A stretch of DNA of 64,000 nt from Pedobacter sp. ASV17. Its GTDB lineage: Bacteria > Bacteroidota > Bacteroidia > Sphingobacteriales > Sphingobacteriaceae. The stretch is from assembly GCF_016429065.1 (NCBI RefSeq), contig NZ_JAELTX010000003.1, positions 1-64,000 of the forward strand, read 5' to 3'. Below, piece after piece: positions 1-8,242 of the stretch. Made by a program: the position numbers and the translations under genes. How positions within the stretch are numbered: position 1 is the stretch's first letter; each line of letters opens with the position of its first letter. Below the pieces are notes generated by a model. That model was not told the DNA's origin and did not search any database. It saw only the letters and a list, made by a program, of their open reading frames with translations.

Positions 1-1
1 T

Positions 2-103
2 TTGACCATTCTCCAATACTTGGACAACATAGATACCGCATTAAAAACAATCCCTTTTCACCAACGATTTAAGCAATCTTATTTAAACTCAAAAGAATCA
101 TGA
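2..103 (+). CDS. 3' end of an unidentified gene, cut by the window edge
   Basis: Frame 2 stays open from the first base to a TGA at 101-103, giving about 33 hydrophilic, helix-favouring residues ending in LNSKES. Its stop overlaps the ATG at 100 as ATGA, the usual arrangement of translationally coupled genes in one operon. Frame 1 is also open to 72 but does not couple to the next gene. Too little is visible to name a family. Confidence 0.45.
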   Translation: MTILQYLDNIDTALKTIPFHQRFKQSYLNSKES

Positions 104-861
104 AAGCACTTTTATTGACCCTCACACTCCTTTGTAACCTAGTAGCTTCCGCAGTTGAAACGAAGGTAATGATTAGAGCCAAAGCTAGAGACGCCAAATT
201 TATTGGCAGTTCACTAGGAGGGGCGCACATTATTGTAAGAAATAAAACCAACCAGCAAATTTTGGCCGAGGGAAAAACAACGGGAAGTACAGGGAATACC
301 GATTTGATCATGAAAAATCCTAAAACCCGTGCCACTGCCATCGCTGATGAGAAGACTGCAGGTTTTATGGCCAAAATAGAGATAGACGAACCCACTTTTG
401 TCAGTATAGAAGTAGTTTCGCCTTATAATTTAAAGCAAGCACAAGCTAGCGTAACTACAGAGTTATGGCTCATTCCTGGAAAGCATATTTTGGGAGATGG
501 CATTGTGTTGGAAATCCCAGGATTTATTATTGATATCCTGAAGCCAAGAACGCATCAATACATTTCATTGAAAGATATTAAAGACAAACCCTTCCAGTTT
601 CAAGCAAACGTGGTGATGATGTGTGGTTGTGTGATCGACAAAGGCGGGGTATGGAATTCGGAAGATATGGAGGTGAAAGGCATCCTTAAAAAAGACGGTA
701 AACCACTTAAAGAAGTTAAAATGTCATGGGTTTCTACAAATTTGTTCGAAGGAAGCGATTTCATTAATACTCCTGGAAACTATGAGCTAATTTTGTATGC
801 ATATGATGAGAAGACGGGCAACACAGGGGTGGATAAAGTAAATTATGTGATTTTTGAATAG
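100..861 (+). CDS. Secreted protein of unknown function
   Basis: The 253-residue product starts with a clear Sec signal peptide (about residues 1-19, hydrophobic stretch LLLTLTLLCNLVASA), so it should act in the periplasm or outside the cell. The rest is rich in beta-strand patterns. A Cys-Gly-Cys pair (C175, C177) in the context VVMMCGCVIDKGG could bind a metal or form a disulfide. The C-terminal 70 residues look like an immunoglobulin-type fold (inference). No family was recognised. The ATG overlaps the stop of the preceding open frame by 4 nt, so it is probably the later gene of an operon; the nitronate monooxygenase follows 13 nt downstream. Confidence 0.8.
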   Translation: MKALLLTLTLLCNLVASAVETKVMIRAKARDAKFIGSSLGGAHIIVRNKTNQQILAEGKTTGSTGNTDLIMKNPKTRATAIADEKTAGFMAKIEIDEPTFVSIEVVSPYNLKQAQASVTTELWLIPGKHILGDGIVLEIPGFIIDILKPRTHQYISLKDIKDKPFQFQANVVMMCGCVIDKGGVWNSEDMEVKGILKKDGKPLKEVKMSWVSTNLFEGSDFINTPGNYELILYAYDEKTGNTGVDKVNYVIFE

Positions 862-874
862 CAAATAAGTTCCT

Positions 875-1942
875 ATGAAATGGGAAAATAACATCAGTAA
901 AATATTGGGGGTTCAATATCCAATCATTCAGGCACCTATGTTTGGCGTAACCACGCCGCAAATGGTTGCCGCGGCAGCGCAAGCAAAGGCGTTAGGTTCT
1001 TTATCACTGGGCGATTTGTCTGCCGATCAATGTGTTGAGGCTATCCGTTCAACCAAAGCATTAACCAGTCAGCCATTTGCTGTTAATATTTTTGTAAATG
1101 CTATTCCCAAACTTTCTGAGGAACTGAAAAGTCAATACGCCCGTACCAAGCAACATGTAGAACAATTGGCAAAACAGCACCACTTAGAAGTGAAATTGCC
1201 CAGTATCGATGAAATTAAGTTCACCGATTACCATGACCAAGTAGATGCGATCATTGCCGAAGGATGTAAGATAGTGAGTTTTACCTTTGGTAACTTAGAT
1301 GTCCAGGGCATCCAAAAATTGAAGGACAATGACGTTGTATTAATTGGTAGCTGTACCTCAGTGGCAGAAGCCATCCAATTAGAACAAACTGGTATTGATT
1401 TGATTTGTGTGCAGGGCATTGAAGCAGGAGGACACAGGGGTAGTTTTGAAGACCATGAGATTCCTCAAATTGGTGGTTTGTCCCTATTGTCGCAAGTGTT
1501 TGAAGCCGTGAAAACTCCATTGATTTATGCAGGTGGGATTTATAATGCCCAAACTTTATGGGCTGCAAAAATATTGGGAGCGCAAGCATTTCAAATAGGC
1601 AGTTTGTTGCTTGGTTCCAAAGAAAGTGCATTAAAGGAGTTTGAAAAACAACGACTGCGGAATGCTAAGGAAAGTGATATCATGCTCACCAAAAGCTTTT
1701 CTGGGCGTTATGCCCGAGGACTTAAAAACACTTTTATCAGTGCTATGGAAAACAGCACCATGGTGTTGCCATATCCTTATCAAAACAAACTGACTGGTGA
1801 ATTAAGGAAAGTAGCCAAAGCCAATAGCAATGCCGATTTTGTAAGCATTTGGGCAGGGCAGTCCATTAACAAATATTCGTCAAACTCTACTACCGAAATT
1901 ATACAAGAATTGATTACAGCCACCGAAAATTTTCAGCCATGA
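875..1942 (+). CDS. Nitronate monooxygenase (2-nitropropane dioxygenase family)
   Basis: 355 residues, normal length for this FMN-dependent TIM-barrel family, which oxidises alkyl nitronates to carbonyl compounds and nitrite. Visible landmarks are the N-terminal IQAPMFGVTTPQMVAAAAQA strand-helix, the GIEAGGHRG loop that carries the catalytic histidine, and the C-terminal phosphate-binding stretch PLIYAGGIYNAQT. A related bacterial branch reduces enoyl-ACP (FabK), but the GxEAGGH context fits nitronate monooxygenase. Cytoplasmic. It lies 13 nt after the secreted protein and overlaps the acetyltransferase by 4 nt (ATGA), so the two are probably co-transcribed. Confidence 0.87.
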   Translation: MKWENNISKILGVQYPIIQAPMFGVTTPQMVAAAAQAKALGSLSLGDLSADQCVEAIRSTKALTSQPFAVNIFVNAIPKLSEELKSQYARTKQHVEQLAKQHHLEVKLPSIDEIKFTDYHDQVDAIIAEGCKIVSFTFGNLDVQGIQKLKDNDVVLIGSCTSVAEAIQLEQTGIDLICVQGIEAGGHRGSFEDHEIPQIGGLSLLSQVFEAVKTPLIYAGGIYNAQTLWAAKILGAQAFQIGSLLLGSKESALKEFEKQRLRNAKESDIMLTKSFSGRYARGLKNTFISAMENSTMVLPYPYQNKLTGELRKVAKANSNADFVSIWAGQSINKYSSNSTTEIIQELITATENFQP

Positions 1943-2487
1943 CCTTTAGCGTACAACCTATTTTAGAAAATGAAAATGTAAAACTTGTTCCCCTACAGGC
2001 AACTGATTTTGAAGCATTATATGAAGTTGCCTCTGATCCAAAAGTTTGGGAGCAACATCCCAATAAAGATCGTTGGAAAAGAGAAGTGTTCAAAAACTTT
2101 TTTGATGGTGCAATGCAAAGCCAAGGCGCTTTTAAAATTGTAGATAAAACAAATGATAAGGTAATTGGTAGCACAAGGTTTTATGAATACGATGTGCAAG
2201 AAAATAGCATTTTAATAGGTTATACCTTTTATGGCACCGCTTATTGGGGTAAGGGCATTAACCAATCTGTGAAGAAAATCATGCTGGATTATATTTTTCA
2301 GTATGTGTCTAAAGTGAATTTGCATGTGGGCGCTACCAATGTTCGTTCCCAAATTGCCGTGGGACGGATCGGTGCAGAAAAGGTGGCAGAACAGGAAGTG
2401 ACTTATTTTGGCGAACAGCCTAAACTGAATTTTGTCTACCAAATTGACAGAGTAAAGTGGGCCGAAATTCGAGAAAACTATCTTTAA
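1939..2487 (+). CDS. GNAT-family N-acetyltransferase (RimJ/RimL type)
   Basis: 182 residues with the GNAT fold of ribosomal-protein-serine acetyltransferase relatives (Acetyltransf_3): the opening strand LENENVKLVPLQATDFEALYE, a central GYTFYGTAYWGKGIN segment containing the acetyl-CoA pyrophosphate-binding turn (WGKGIN), and a late strand with NVRSQIAVGRIGAEKV, typical of this branch. The acceptor substrate cannot be told from sequence. The ATG overlaps the end of the nitronate monooxygenase gene by 4 nt, so translation is coupled. Confidence 0.85.
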   Translation: MTFSVQPILENENVKLVPLQATDFEALYEVASDPKVWEQHPNKDRWKREVFKNFFDGAMQSQGAFKIVDKTNDKVIGSTRFYEYDVQENSILIGYTFYGTAYWGKGINQSVKKIMLDYIFQYVSKVNLHVGATNVRSQIAVGRIGAEKVAEQEVTYFGEQPKLNFVYQIDRVKWAEIRENYL

Positions 2488-3112
2488 AAACTATCCAAAG
2501 CGAAGTTTGGCGTCCCAGCTAAATGCTATCGATGAAAATCATTCCTCTATGTTTCTATGTGTTTTTTAAATTAATGAACTACATAGAAACATATAAAACT
2601 CAGTAGCGTTAACAAGTTTTATATCTATGAGATTGCTTCATTATCAATTTTTCGTTTTAAGGCGTTTCTGCTGTGGTCGATGGGAATAATGCTCTCATGT
2701 GTCTATGTGTTTAAATTTTCTATTTAGATGATGAACCACATAGAAACATAGAAAACCACTGTCATACCGACTACGTCATTTCGAACCCGAATTTTCGGGA
2801 GAGAAATCTAGCAACTAGATATTGTTATATATAAATCTATGTGTTTAATTTTTCCTTTATCAATGAGCCACATCATTTATGAGATTGCTTCGTTGTACCT
2901 TCTTGCAAAGACGAAGTTTGGTCGTCACTGCGAGGAAAGAAGCAGTCTCTAAAATTACTTCATTATTAATCTTTCGTTTTAAGACATTTCTGCTGTAATC
3001 GATGAAAATCATTCCTCTATGTTTCTATGTGTTTAGATTTTAATATCAACAAAATCGACTAAGCCCATTTTTTGACCTAAGTCAAAGGTTTGCATTTTTC
3101 GGACTCGCATTT
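2488..3112. repeat. Intergenic block of dispersed repeats (MFS gene upstream region)
   Basis: About 650 bases before the MFS start contain no credible gene. An 81-base segment at 2632-2712 recurs imperfectly at 2954-3034, and a shorter exact part (atcgatgaaaatcattcctc and the following 17 bases) occurs at 2528-2564 and 2998-3034. Around 2541-2595 and 2692-2755 the text tctatgtnnctatgtg faces its complement cacatagaaacata, making hairpins. One element of the form GTCATTTCGA-core-GAGAAATCT lies at 2775-2809, and a pair of inverted gattgcttcg / cgtcactgcgag segments lies at about 2880-2950. Similar words recur at 14.3-15.1 kb and 63 kb. Confidence 0.8.
3071..3086. promoter_or_regulatory. Candidate Crp/Fnr-type operator upstream of the MFS gene
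   Basis: The sequence TTTGAC-CTAA-GTCAAA is a perfect inverted repeat with a 4-nt spacer, the architecture of FNR-class sites (TTGA-N6-TCAA). It lies 57 nt before the ATG of the exporter gene. The gene after the exporter encodes a Crp/Fnr-type protein whose recognition helix carries ExxSR, the residues FNR uses to read TTGA. Assignment of this site to that regulator is inference. Confidence 0.5.
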
Positions 3113-3142
3113 TTGCACTTGAAATTTTATCAAGTAAAAAAT

Positions 3143-4318
3143 ATGAATATCACGTTACAAAAAGATCAAACCATCGATTTCTATAAAGCCGTAATACCCA
3201 TTATTATTTCTGTTTTTGCGGTATACCTAACCATCGGTATCGCCTTGGGCATACTTCCCAAATTTGTGCAGCAGCAATTGGGTTTCAATACCATTGTTGT
3301 AGGACTGGTCATCGGCTTACAATTTCTATCTACCTTATTGACCAGGGCCTATTCAGGTAAAACAACAGATACCAAAGGCGCTAAAAGCAGTAAAATGTTG
3401 GGTATTACCTTTGCCATTGTTGCAGGTATTGCCTATGTACTCTCGGTTGTTTTTCTAGGTATTCCAATCCTCGCTTTGGTGTTATTACTATTGGCTAGGA
3501 TTATCCATGGTATTGCAGAGAGCCTTTTGGTTACAGCAGCTTTAACTTGGGGAATCACTTTAGTTGGCCCTTCAAAATCTGGTAAGGTAATGACCTGGAA
3601 CGGTATTGCCATGTATGCGGGTATCGCCATTGGGGCACCTTTAAGCATATGGATTAGTGGGGCCTATGGCTATTTTCCTGCATTTGCCATCATCGTTTTG
3701 TTGCCTTTGGTAAGTTGGCTGGCTACGGCAAAACTTCCTGCAACCTATATTGATAAGGACCATGTACGTACACCTTTCTATAAAGTAATTGGAACGGTTT
3801 CTGGCCAAGGATTAAGTCTTGCCTTTTCATCCATGGCATTTGGTTGCATTGCTTCCTTTATCGCTTTGTTCTTTACCGAAAGACATTGGGGCGATGCCTC
3901 TTTTGCCTTCATCACTTTTGGACTTTGTTACGTACTTACCCGACTTTTCTTCGCTTCCTTTCCAGATAAATTTGGAGGATACAAAGTGGCATTTTTTTCT
4001 TTGATCATTGAAGTAATAGGGCAGGTGATGATCTGGACGGCAGTTTCTAAGGAAATGGCCATTGTAGGTTGTGGATTAACAGGTATTGGCTTCTCCTTGG
4101 TTTTTCCATCTTTGGGCGTATTGGCCATCCAAAAAGTAAAACCACAAATGAGAGGAACTGCTTTGGGTGCCTATGTCGCTTTTGTAGATCTTTCCTTGGG
4201 ATTATCTGGGCCATTGGCTGGATTAATTGCAGGCTGGTTCAGTTATCAGGCAGTATACTTGTTTGGAGGAATCAGTGTCGTACTTTCCATGATCATATTG
4301 ATCTTCAATAGAAAATAG
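3143..4318 (+). CDS. MFS transporter, YhhS-like (UPF0226)
   Basis: A 12-helix major facilitator of 391 residues in the inner membrane. The signature between helices 2 and 3, helices 4-5 (RIIHGIAESLLVTAALTWG, then WNGIAMYAGIAIGAPL) and the late segment GFSLVFPSLGVLAIQKV closely match my recollection of E. coli YhhS, an exporter-type protein of poorly defined substrate. I start it at the ATG at 3143; an upstream TTG at 3113 would add ten residues of non-family sequence. The perfect TTTGAC-N4-GTCAAA palindrome lies upstream and a Crp/Fnr-type regulator follows by 119 nt, suggesting a transporter-regulator pair. Confidence 0.88.
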   Translation: MNITLQKDQTIDFYKAVIPIIISVFAVYLTIGIALGILPKFVQQQLGFNTIVVGLVIGLQFLSTLLTRAYSGKTTDTKGAKSSKMLGITFAIVAGIAYVLSVVFLGIPILALVLLLLARIIHGIAESLLVTAALTWGITLVGPSKSGKVMTWNGIAMYAGIAIGAPLSIWISGAYGYFPAFAIIVLLPLVSWLATAKLPATYIDKDHVRTPFYKVIGTVSGQGLSLAFSSMAFGCIASFIALFFTERHWGDASFAFITFGLCYVLTRLFFASFPDKFGGYKVAFFSLIIEVIGQVMIWTAVSKEMAIVGCGLTGIGFSLVFPSLGVLAIQKVKPQMRGTALGAYVAFVDLSLGLSGPLAGLIAGWFSYQAVYLFGGISVVLSMIILIFNRK

Positions 4319-4328
4319 ATTTAATTTG

Positions 4329-4353
4329 GGCGGGTTTTATAAAGAAGCCCGTC
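4329..4353 (+). terminator. Weak hairpin after the MFS gene
   Basis: GGCGGG and CCCGTC arms (6 pairs, one G-U) enclose a 12-nt A/T loop just after the stop. There is no strong T-run, so it may be an attenuating hairpin only. Confidence 0.3.
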
Positions 4354-4395
4354 TAAATATCCATTATTTGTACCAATAAAACAGGAATAAACACC

Positions 4396-4425
4396 ATTGG
4401 CCTTCGTTATTTATGTATAAATTTG
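4396..4425 (+). promoter_or_regulatory. Candidate promoter of the Crp/Fnr gene
   Basis: ATTG at 4396-4399 and a perfect TAAATTTG (consensus TAnnTTTG) at 4418-4425 are 18 nt apart, matching the Bacteroidota -33/-7 layout. The predicted start of transcription is only a few nt before the ATG at 4438, so the leader would be very short. Confidence 0.4.
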
Positions 4426-4437
4426 CCTCGCTGATTT

Positions 4438-5010
4438 ATGCCGATGGAGGAAATGTTAGAAGTTTATATCAAAAGCCGAATATCGGTAACAGAAGAAGAG
4501 ATAAGTGTTATTCTATCTCATTTTGTACCGATGAAGCTGAAGAAAAACCAAATATTGCTTTCGCAGGGCGAAACAAGTCAGCGTACTTTTTTTGTAGTGA
4601 AGGGCTGTTTAAGGATTTTCTTTATTGATGAAGCTGGCCACGAATCTACCCGATATTTAGCTTTCGAAAATCAGTTCGCCACCGCTTTGATGAGCTTTAT
4701 CAATGCCGCTCCTTCCGATGAGTACGTGCAAGCTGTAGAAGCTACAGAAATCTATTACATTACACACAAAAGCTTTTACCATTTGCTAGATGTGATACCT
4801 CAATGGGAAAGGTTCTATAGGATGTATCTAGAAAGCGCCTATGTGAATAATACCAAGCGGTTGATGTCATTCCTGACACAAGATGCACTTGCAAAATACC
4901 ATCAGTTATTGGAAGAAAACCCGGTCATTGTTCAGAGGCTCTCCAATAAAATGGTGGCTTCTTACCTTAATATTTCTCAAGAAACTTTGAGTAGGTTAAA
5001 GTCGAAATAA
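4438..5010 (+). CDS. Crp/Fnr family transcriptional regulator
   Basis: 190 residues: an N-terminal cyclic-nucleotide-binding-type beta barrel (about 30-115, with LSQGETSQRTFFVVKGCLRI) and a C-terminal helix-turn-helix that ends almost immediately after its recognition helix (SQETLSRLKSK). E182, S185 and R186 form the ExxSR pattern that FNR uses on TTGA half-sites. No N-terminal iron-sulfur cysteine cluster is present, so it is not an oxygen-sensing FNR; the ligand is unknown. Other in-frame ATGs at 4444 and 4453 are possible starts. It probably regulates the neighbouring exporter through the palindrome at 3071. Confidence 0.85.
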   Translation: MPMEEMLEVYIKSRISVTEEEISVILSHFVPMKLKKNQILLSQGETSQRTFFVVKGCLRIFFIDEAGHESTRYLAFENQFATALMSFINAAPSDEYVQAVEATEIYYITHKSFYHLLDVIPQWERFYRMYLESAYVNNTKRLMSFLTQDALAKYHQLLEENPVIVQRLSNKMVASYLNISQETLSRLKSK

Positions 5011-5119
5011 CGTTGACAGTCTTCCATTTCTAAATTAGTAATCGATAAAAAAAATCCATTATGTCGATGATATTTTAAAAATCGACCTTAAAGTTTTAAT
5101 TTAGGGAAACACAAATGGA

Positions 5120-5608
5120 ATGAAAAATAACCTCTCTTTACTAAGTATTTTCATCATATTAATCAGCTGTAGCAAATCGGACAAAGTGCCCAATCCATGT
5201 GAAGGCTTAATGAACGAAGCCCCTCCAACGGAGCTGATGTTGAAGTTTACGGATAAAACAAACAATGCAACCCTCAATCTTACTGCTGCCGATATCAAAA
5301 TCATAGATGGTAAAACAGGAAGTGAATTTAAGAATTGGCGTTTGGTAAATCGTACTGGTATTGCTTCATTGGATGGATCATTATCAATGGCAGTTTTTCC
5401 AGGACCAGAAGGAGAATATCATTACGAGATCCAATTGCTCAATAAAGGTACGGTTACGTTTTCTTATCAGGTAACCAAACAACAAAACAATGATATTTGT
5501 AAGCCATACGTATATCCAATTAGCAATCTGAAGACAAAAAATCAAGCTTATACGATCTTTCAGCATGAGGGGAAAAGCTATCCTAAAATTTTGATAGTGA
5601 CCTTGTAA
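5120..5608 (+). CDS. Putative lipoprotein of unknown function
   Basis: 162 residues with a lipoprotein signal: a hydrophobic stretch LLSIFIILISC and lipidation expected at C17, followed by SKSDK. The mature part is short and beta-rich, resembling small immunoglobulin-like Bacteroidota lipoproteins, with two further cysteines (PNPCEG and DICKPY) that could form a disulfide. No family recognised. It stands alone with 109 nt before it and 132 nt after it. Confidence 0.75.
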   Translation: MKNNLSLLSIFIILISCSKSDKVPNPCEGLMNEAPPTELMLKFTDKTNNATLNLTAADIKIIDGKTGSEFKNWRLVNRTGIASLDGSLSMAVFPGPEGEYHYEIQLLNKGTVTFSYQVTKQQNNDICKPYVYPISNLKTKNQAYTIFQHEGKSYPKILIVTL

Positions 5609-5740
5609 TTTTTTTAACTATCTAAACAGTAATTGTTTAAAGAAAGCTTCTCACTGGTGCTTAACATTGCGCTAACCTATTTAATATATTGGTGACTTTT
5701 TGTTAACGTTAAATTAACATTGGGCATTTACCTTTAATCT

Positions 5741-5971
5741 ATGAATTATCCGGTATTTATTTTCCATGAATTAGTGCTCCGTTTTTCGTATGTCAATCGC
5801 CAAATTGGTAGATACATTTCTAGCACCGTTGAAAATGGCGAGTGTTTGATTAGAACAACGAGCGGTAAAATTAGCATTGCGCAAGACCTGCTGGAGAAAC
5901 AGTACAAAGATCCAAGCCAAATCTCTTCACAACAATTGCAAGAGTTAGCTTCGGCATTCCAAGCAGAATAA
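5741..5971 (+). CDS. Small conserved-looking protein, unknown function
   Basis: A 76-residue frame without a signal peptide. The N-terminal half is mixed alpha/beta (NYPVFIFHELVLRFSYVNRQ) and the C-terminal half is a charged, glutamine-rich helix ending in LQELASAFQAE. A nearly coextensive frame exists on the opposite strand (5746-5979), but it is cysteine-rich and irregular in composition, so the plus-strand reading is preferred. No homologue was recognised. Confidence 0.55.
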   Translation: MNYPVFIFHELVLRFSYVNRQIGRYISSTVENGECLIRTTSGKISIAQDLLEKQYKDPSQISSQQLQELASAFQAE

Positions 5972-6032
5972 CTGGTCAAAGCATGTTTTACGAATAGGGA
6001 GCAAATTTTTGTTGCCCCTAAATGTTTGCGTC

Positions 6033-6872
6033 TTATTTAAGCTGATAGGCAATTACGCTGTTTTGGTTAAAAGTAGGTACGTAAATAATTCTTTCTTTGG
6101 CATTGTAGCCAATGTCGGCGGTATTCATTTTGCCCTGCACATCCAATAACTTTTCTATGCTGCCATCGGCTTTTACGTAATAGATAATGCCTGCCCAGCA
6201 AGTAACGATAAAATCGCCATTACCTACAGGCTCTAGTCCATCGCCACCTTTTTCAAATCCTTTGGCAATTACTTTTACCTGTTTTTGGGCATCAACTTGC
6301 CAAAGTTCCGTGCTCGCTAAAACATAAAGCATATTGTTTAGCCACTTTAGTCCGTTGGCACCTTTGGCATTTTCCATATATAAGGAATATTCGCCATTGC
6401 TGATTTTGTAAATTTTATGGGTTCTGGTGTCAGACACATATACATTCCCACGATCGTCAACGGTCAGGTCATTTAAAAATACAGCTCCTTCAATTTCCAG
6501 CGTTTCTTTAATTTTTCCACTACGAATATCTACGCTCACTACTGCGGTAAGGTCAGCAATGTACAACGTGTTTTGGTATAAGGCTAATCCTTTTGGTGCA
6601 TTTAGTCCCGTAACCCAATTTGCATTTTTCATGGAACCATCTAAATTCAATATGGCTACACCGCCTTTTCCGTCCTTCATATTGCCAGGCCCATCAATTA
6701 AACTTACAAATAGTTCTTTCGTATCTGCTTTATAAAGCACCGATTCGGGTACGGGCAGGTTTTCTTTAGCTTCCCAAAGAGGAGCTGATAATTGATGTTG
6801 TGCCCAAGTATTGCCACCCAATAGGGTAGCGGCCATTACAGATAGGGAGAGAAGTACGTTTTTAGCTTTCAT
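6033..6872 (-). CDS. Secreted SMP-30/gluconolactonase-like beta-propeller protein
   Basis: 279 residues with a Sec signal peptide (LLSLSVMAATLLGGNTWAQ). The mature part shows repeated propeller strands with the SMP-30/gluconolactonase/strictosidine-synthase pattern: APKGLALYQNTLYIADL, FLNDLTVDDRGNVYVSDT and NGLKWLNNMLYVLAS. The asparagine and aspartates in NDLTV and YVSDT are typical metal or substrate positions. Enzymes of this fold hydrolyse lactones or phosphotriesters; the actual substrate cannot be read here. Predicted periplasmic. Transcribed alone leftward, with 160 nt to the terminator of the aldolase gene upstream. Confidence 0.82.
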   Translation of the reverse strand: MKAKNVLLSLSVMAATLLGGNTWAQHQLSAPLWEAKENLPVPESVLYKADTKELFVSLIDGPGNMKDGKGGVAILNLDGSMKNANWVTGLNAPKGLALYQNTLYIADLTAVVSVDIRSGKIKETLEIEGAVFLNDLTVDDRGNVYVSDTRTHKIYKISNGEYSLYMENAKGANGLKWLNNMLYVLASTELWQVDAQKQVKVIAKGFEKGGDGLEPVGNGDFIVTCWAGIIYYVKADGSIEKLLDVQGKMNTADIGYNAKERIIYVPTFNQNSVIAYQLK

Positions 6873-7018
6873 TATTGTAAAGTTAGCATAACCTAGTAAA
6901 AACCAAAAAGTTTTGGATAATTCTACCGTATCATCAGAAAGTTAAATCTGTCGCTAGCGATAGCCCGAAATCCAGCCGTTTTGCTCATTTAAGAATGGGA
7001 AAGAAATAATTGAGCATA

Positions 7019-7050
7019 ATAAAAAAGGCCTTCAGTAATCTGAAGGCCTT
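7019..7050 (-). terminator. Rho-independent terminator of the aldolase gene
   Basis: An 11-bp perfect stem (AAGGCCTTCAG / CTGAAGGCCTT) with a TAAT loop, followed on the minus strand by six T residues (complement of 7021-7026). It lies 20 nt past the stop of the gene at 7071. Confidence 0.85.
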
Positions 7051-7070
7051 TATATAAGGTATGATATTGC

Positions 7071-7730
7071 CTATTTTCCTGCTGCCTTAGCATGATCTGC
7101 TAAGAAAGTAGCTAAACCGCTATCAGTTAACGGATGTTTCAATAAGCCTGTAATTGCCGAAAGAGGAGCTGTAATCACATCAGCACCAATTTTAGCGCAA
7201 TTAACGATATGTAATGGGCCACGGATAGAAGCCGCTAAAATTTGCGTTTCGTAAGCGTAGTTGTCAAAAATCAAACGGATATCTTCAATTAAAGTTAAAC
7301 CATCAGTAGAAATGTCATCTAATCTGCCTAAAAATGGAGACACATAAGTAGCACCAGCTTTAGCAGCCAATAATGCTTGGGCAGGAGAAAAGATTAAAGT
7401 ACAGTTGGTTCTGATCCCTTTTCCGCTGAAATATTTGATTGCTTTTAAGCCTTCTTTGATCATTGGAACCTTCACCACGATTTTAGGATTTAGCGCCGCC
7501 AAAGCTTCGCCTTCCTTAATAATGCCTTCGTAATCTGTAGCAATTACTTCTGCGCTTACATTATCGTCAACGATATCGCAAATAGCTTTATAATGGTTGA
7601 TAACGTTTTCATCTCCTGTAATGCCTTCTTTGGCCATTAAACTAGGGTTGGTGGTCACGCCATCTAAAACGCCTAAATCTTGTGCTTCTCTAATTTGATC
7701 TAGATTGGCGGTGTCGATAAAAAATTTCAT
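7071..7730 (-). CDS. fsa: Transaldolase/fructose-6-phosphate aldolase (TalC/MipB type)
   Basis: 219 residues, the short class of transaldolase-fold enzymes. N-terminal [16 protein letters not shown] and [14 protein letters not shown] are diagnostic, and the Schiff-base lysine is in IVVKVPM (about K87). Late strands [25 protein letters not shown] complete the barrel. It works in the non-oxidative pentose phosphate pathway, or as a fructose-6-phosphate aldolase; the two activities are not separable by eye. Cytoplasmic, monocistronic, with a strong terminator. The SRP RNA gene lies upstream on the same strand. Confidence 0.92.
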   Translation of the reverse strand: MKFFIDTANLDQIREAQDLGVLDGVTTNPSLMAKEGITGDENVINHYKAICDIVDDNVSAEVIATDYEGIIKEGEALAALNPKIVVKVPMIKEGLKAIKYFSGKGIRTNCTLIFSPAQALLAAKAGATYVSPFLGRLDDISTDGLTLIEDIRLIFDNYAYETQILAASIRGPLHIVNCAKIGADVITAPLSAITGLLKHPLTDSGLATFLADHAKAAGK

Positions 7731-7779
7731 GGTTATTTAAATAAAAGGTTTTTAGAACAAAAACCCTGATTACTTATAT

Positions 7780-7802
7780 TCCCCCTTCAGGGGGCTAGGG
7801 GG
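7780..7802. repeat. Short CCCCCTTCAGGGGG hairpin
   Basis: CCCCC-TTCA-GGGGG followed by CTAGGGGGT makes alternative hairpins between the SRP RNA 3' end and the aldolase start. The same style of word (cccctc...gagggg, ctaggggtta) recurs at 55.5-55.7 kb, so it is probably a dispersed intergenic element. Confidence 0.5.
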
Positions 7803-7810
7803 TAAAAAAA

Positions 7811-7908
7811 TGGGCAAGCAACTTTTATCGCACCGCTACAACCTTCTACCCTTGCTTTGTTCCCAACCTGGGGGAGTTCAAAGGGAGCTGATCGTAAAAG
7901 ACTTGCCC
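7811..7908 (-). ncRNA. ffs: Small signal recognition particle RNA (4.5S type)
   Basis: Read on the minus strand, the ends pair over a long stem: GGGCAAG near the 5' end with CTTGCCC at the 3' end, continuing with TCTTTTA against TAAAAG. The apical part contains CAGGTTGGGAACAAAGCA, which lines up with the E. coli domain IV core (CAGGUCCGGAAGGAAGCA): the CAGG/AGCA internal loop bound by Ffh and a GGAA tetraloop are both present, with a compensated closing pair. A near-ideal promoter precedes it, and the closing stem runs into seven T residues, giving termination. Length about 98 nt, without an Alu domain. Exact ends are uncertain by a few nt. Confidence 0.87.
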
Positions 7909-7912
7909 GGCA

Positions 7913-7943
7913 CAAAGGTAGCAAAAGCGTACATTTTACAAAA
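7913..7943 (-). promoter_or_regulatory. Promoter of ffs
   Basis: On the minus strand, TTTTG (7943-7939), an 18-nt spacer and TACCTTTG (7920-7913) match the Bacteroidota -33 TTTG / -7 TAnnTTTG consensus. The -7 box ends about five nt before the GGGCAAG that opens the RNA stem, fixing the likely 5' end near 7908. Confidence 0.72.
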
Positions 7944-8242
7944 TTAAAATTCATTTAATTTTTAATGTTTTTTAAGTAGTTAATTGCCAATAAGTTGCCG
8001 GTTGTATGGTTTTGATAAGTTTTTGTAGAATGTTGCTTTAAACCATTTAAACGTATCGTTATGTTTTGTTTTGCTTTGATAAAATTTCAATTGGTATCGT
8101 TATCTTTTGATATATTGATAATATGTAGGCTTATTTTTGCTTATAATATTGTTTTTTGATAATTTTTTTATCAAATACATAATTTGTTTAATTTTTTTCT
8201 TATCTTAGTGTTCACTACACACTAACTACAACCAACTAATAA
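7944..8242. other. AT-rich leader/upstream region of gltB
   Basis: About 300 bases of very AT-rich DNA between the SRP promoter and gltB. A TTGATAA-T-run-TTATCAA inverted repeat lies at 8157-8175. TATCTTAG at 8201-8208 resembles a -7 box with one mismatch, but no well-spaced -33 element is present. I see no gene or recognisable riboswitch. Confidence 0.4.

Noticed and set aside
5746..5979. Minus-strand frame almost coextensive with the 76-residue gene at 5741
   Set aside because: Cys/Ser-rich with irregular composition; the plus-strand frame has more protein-like composition.
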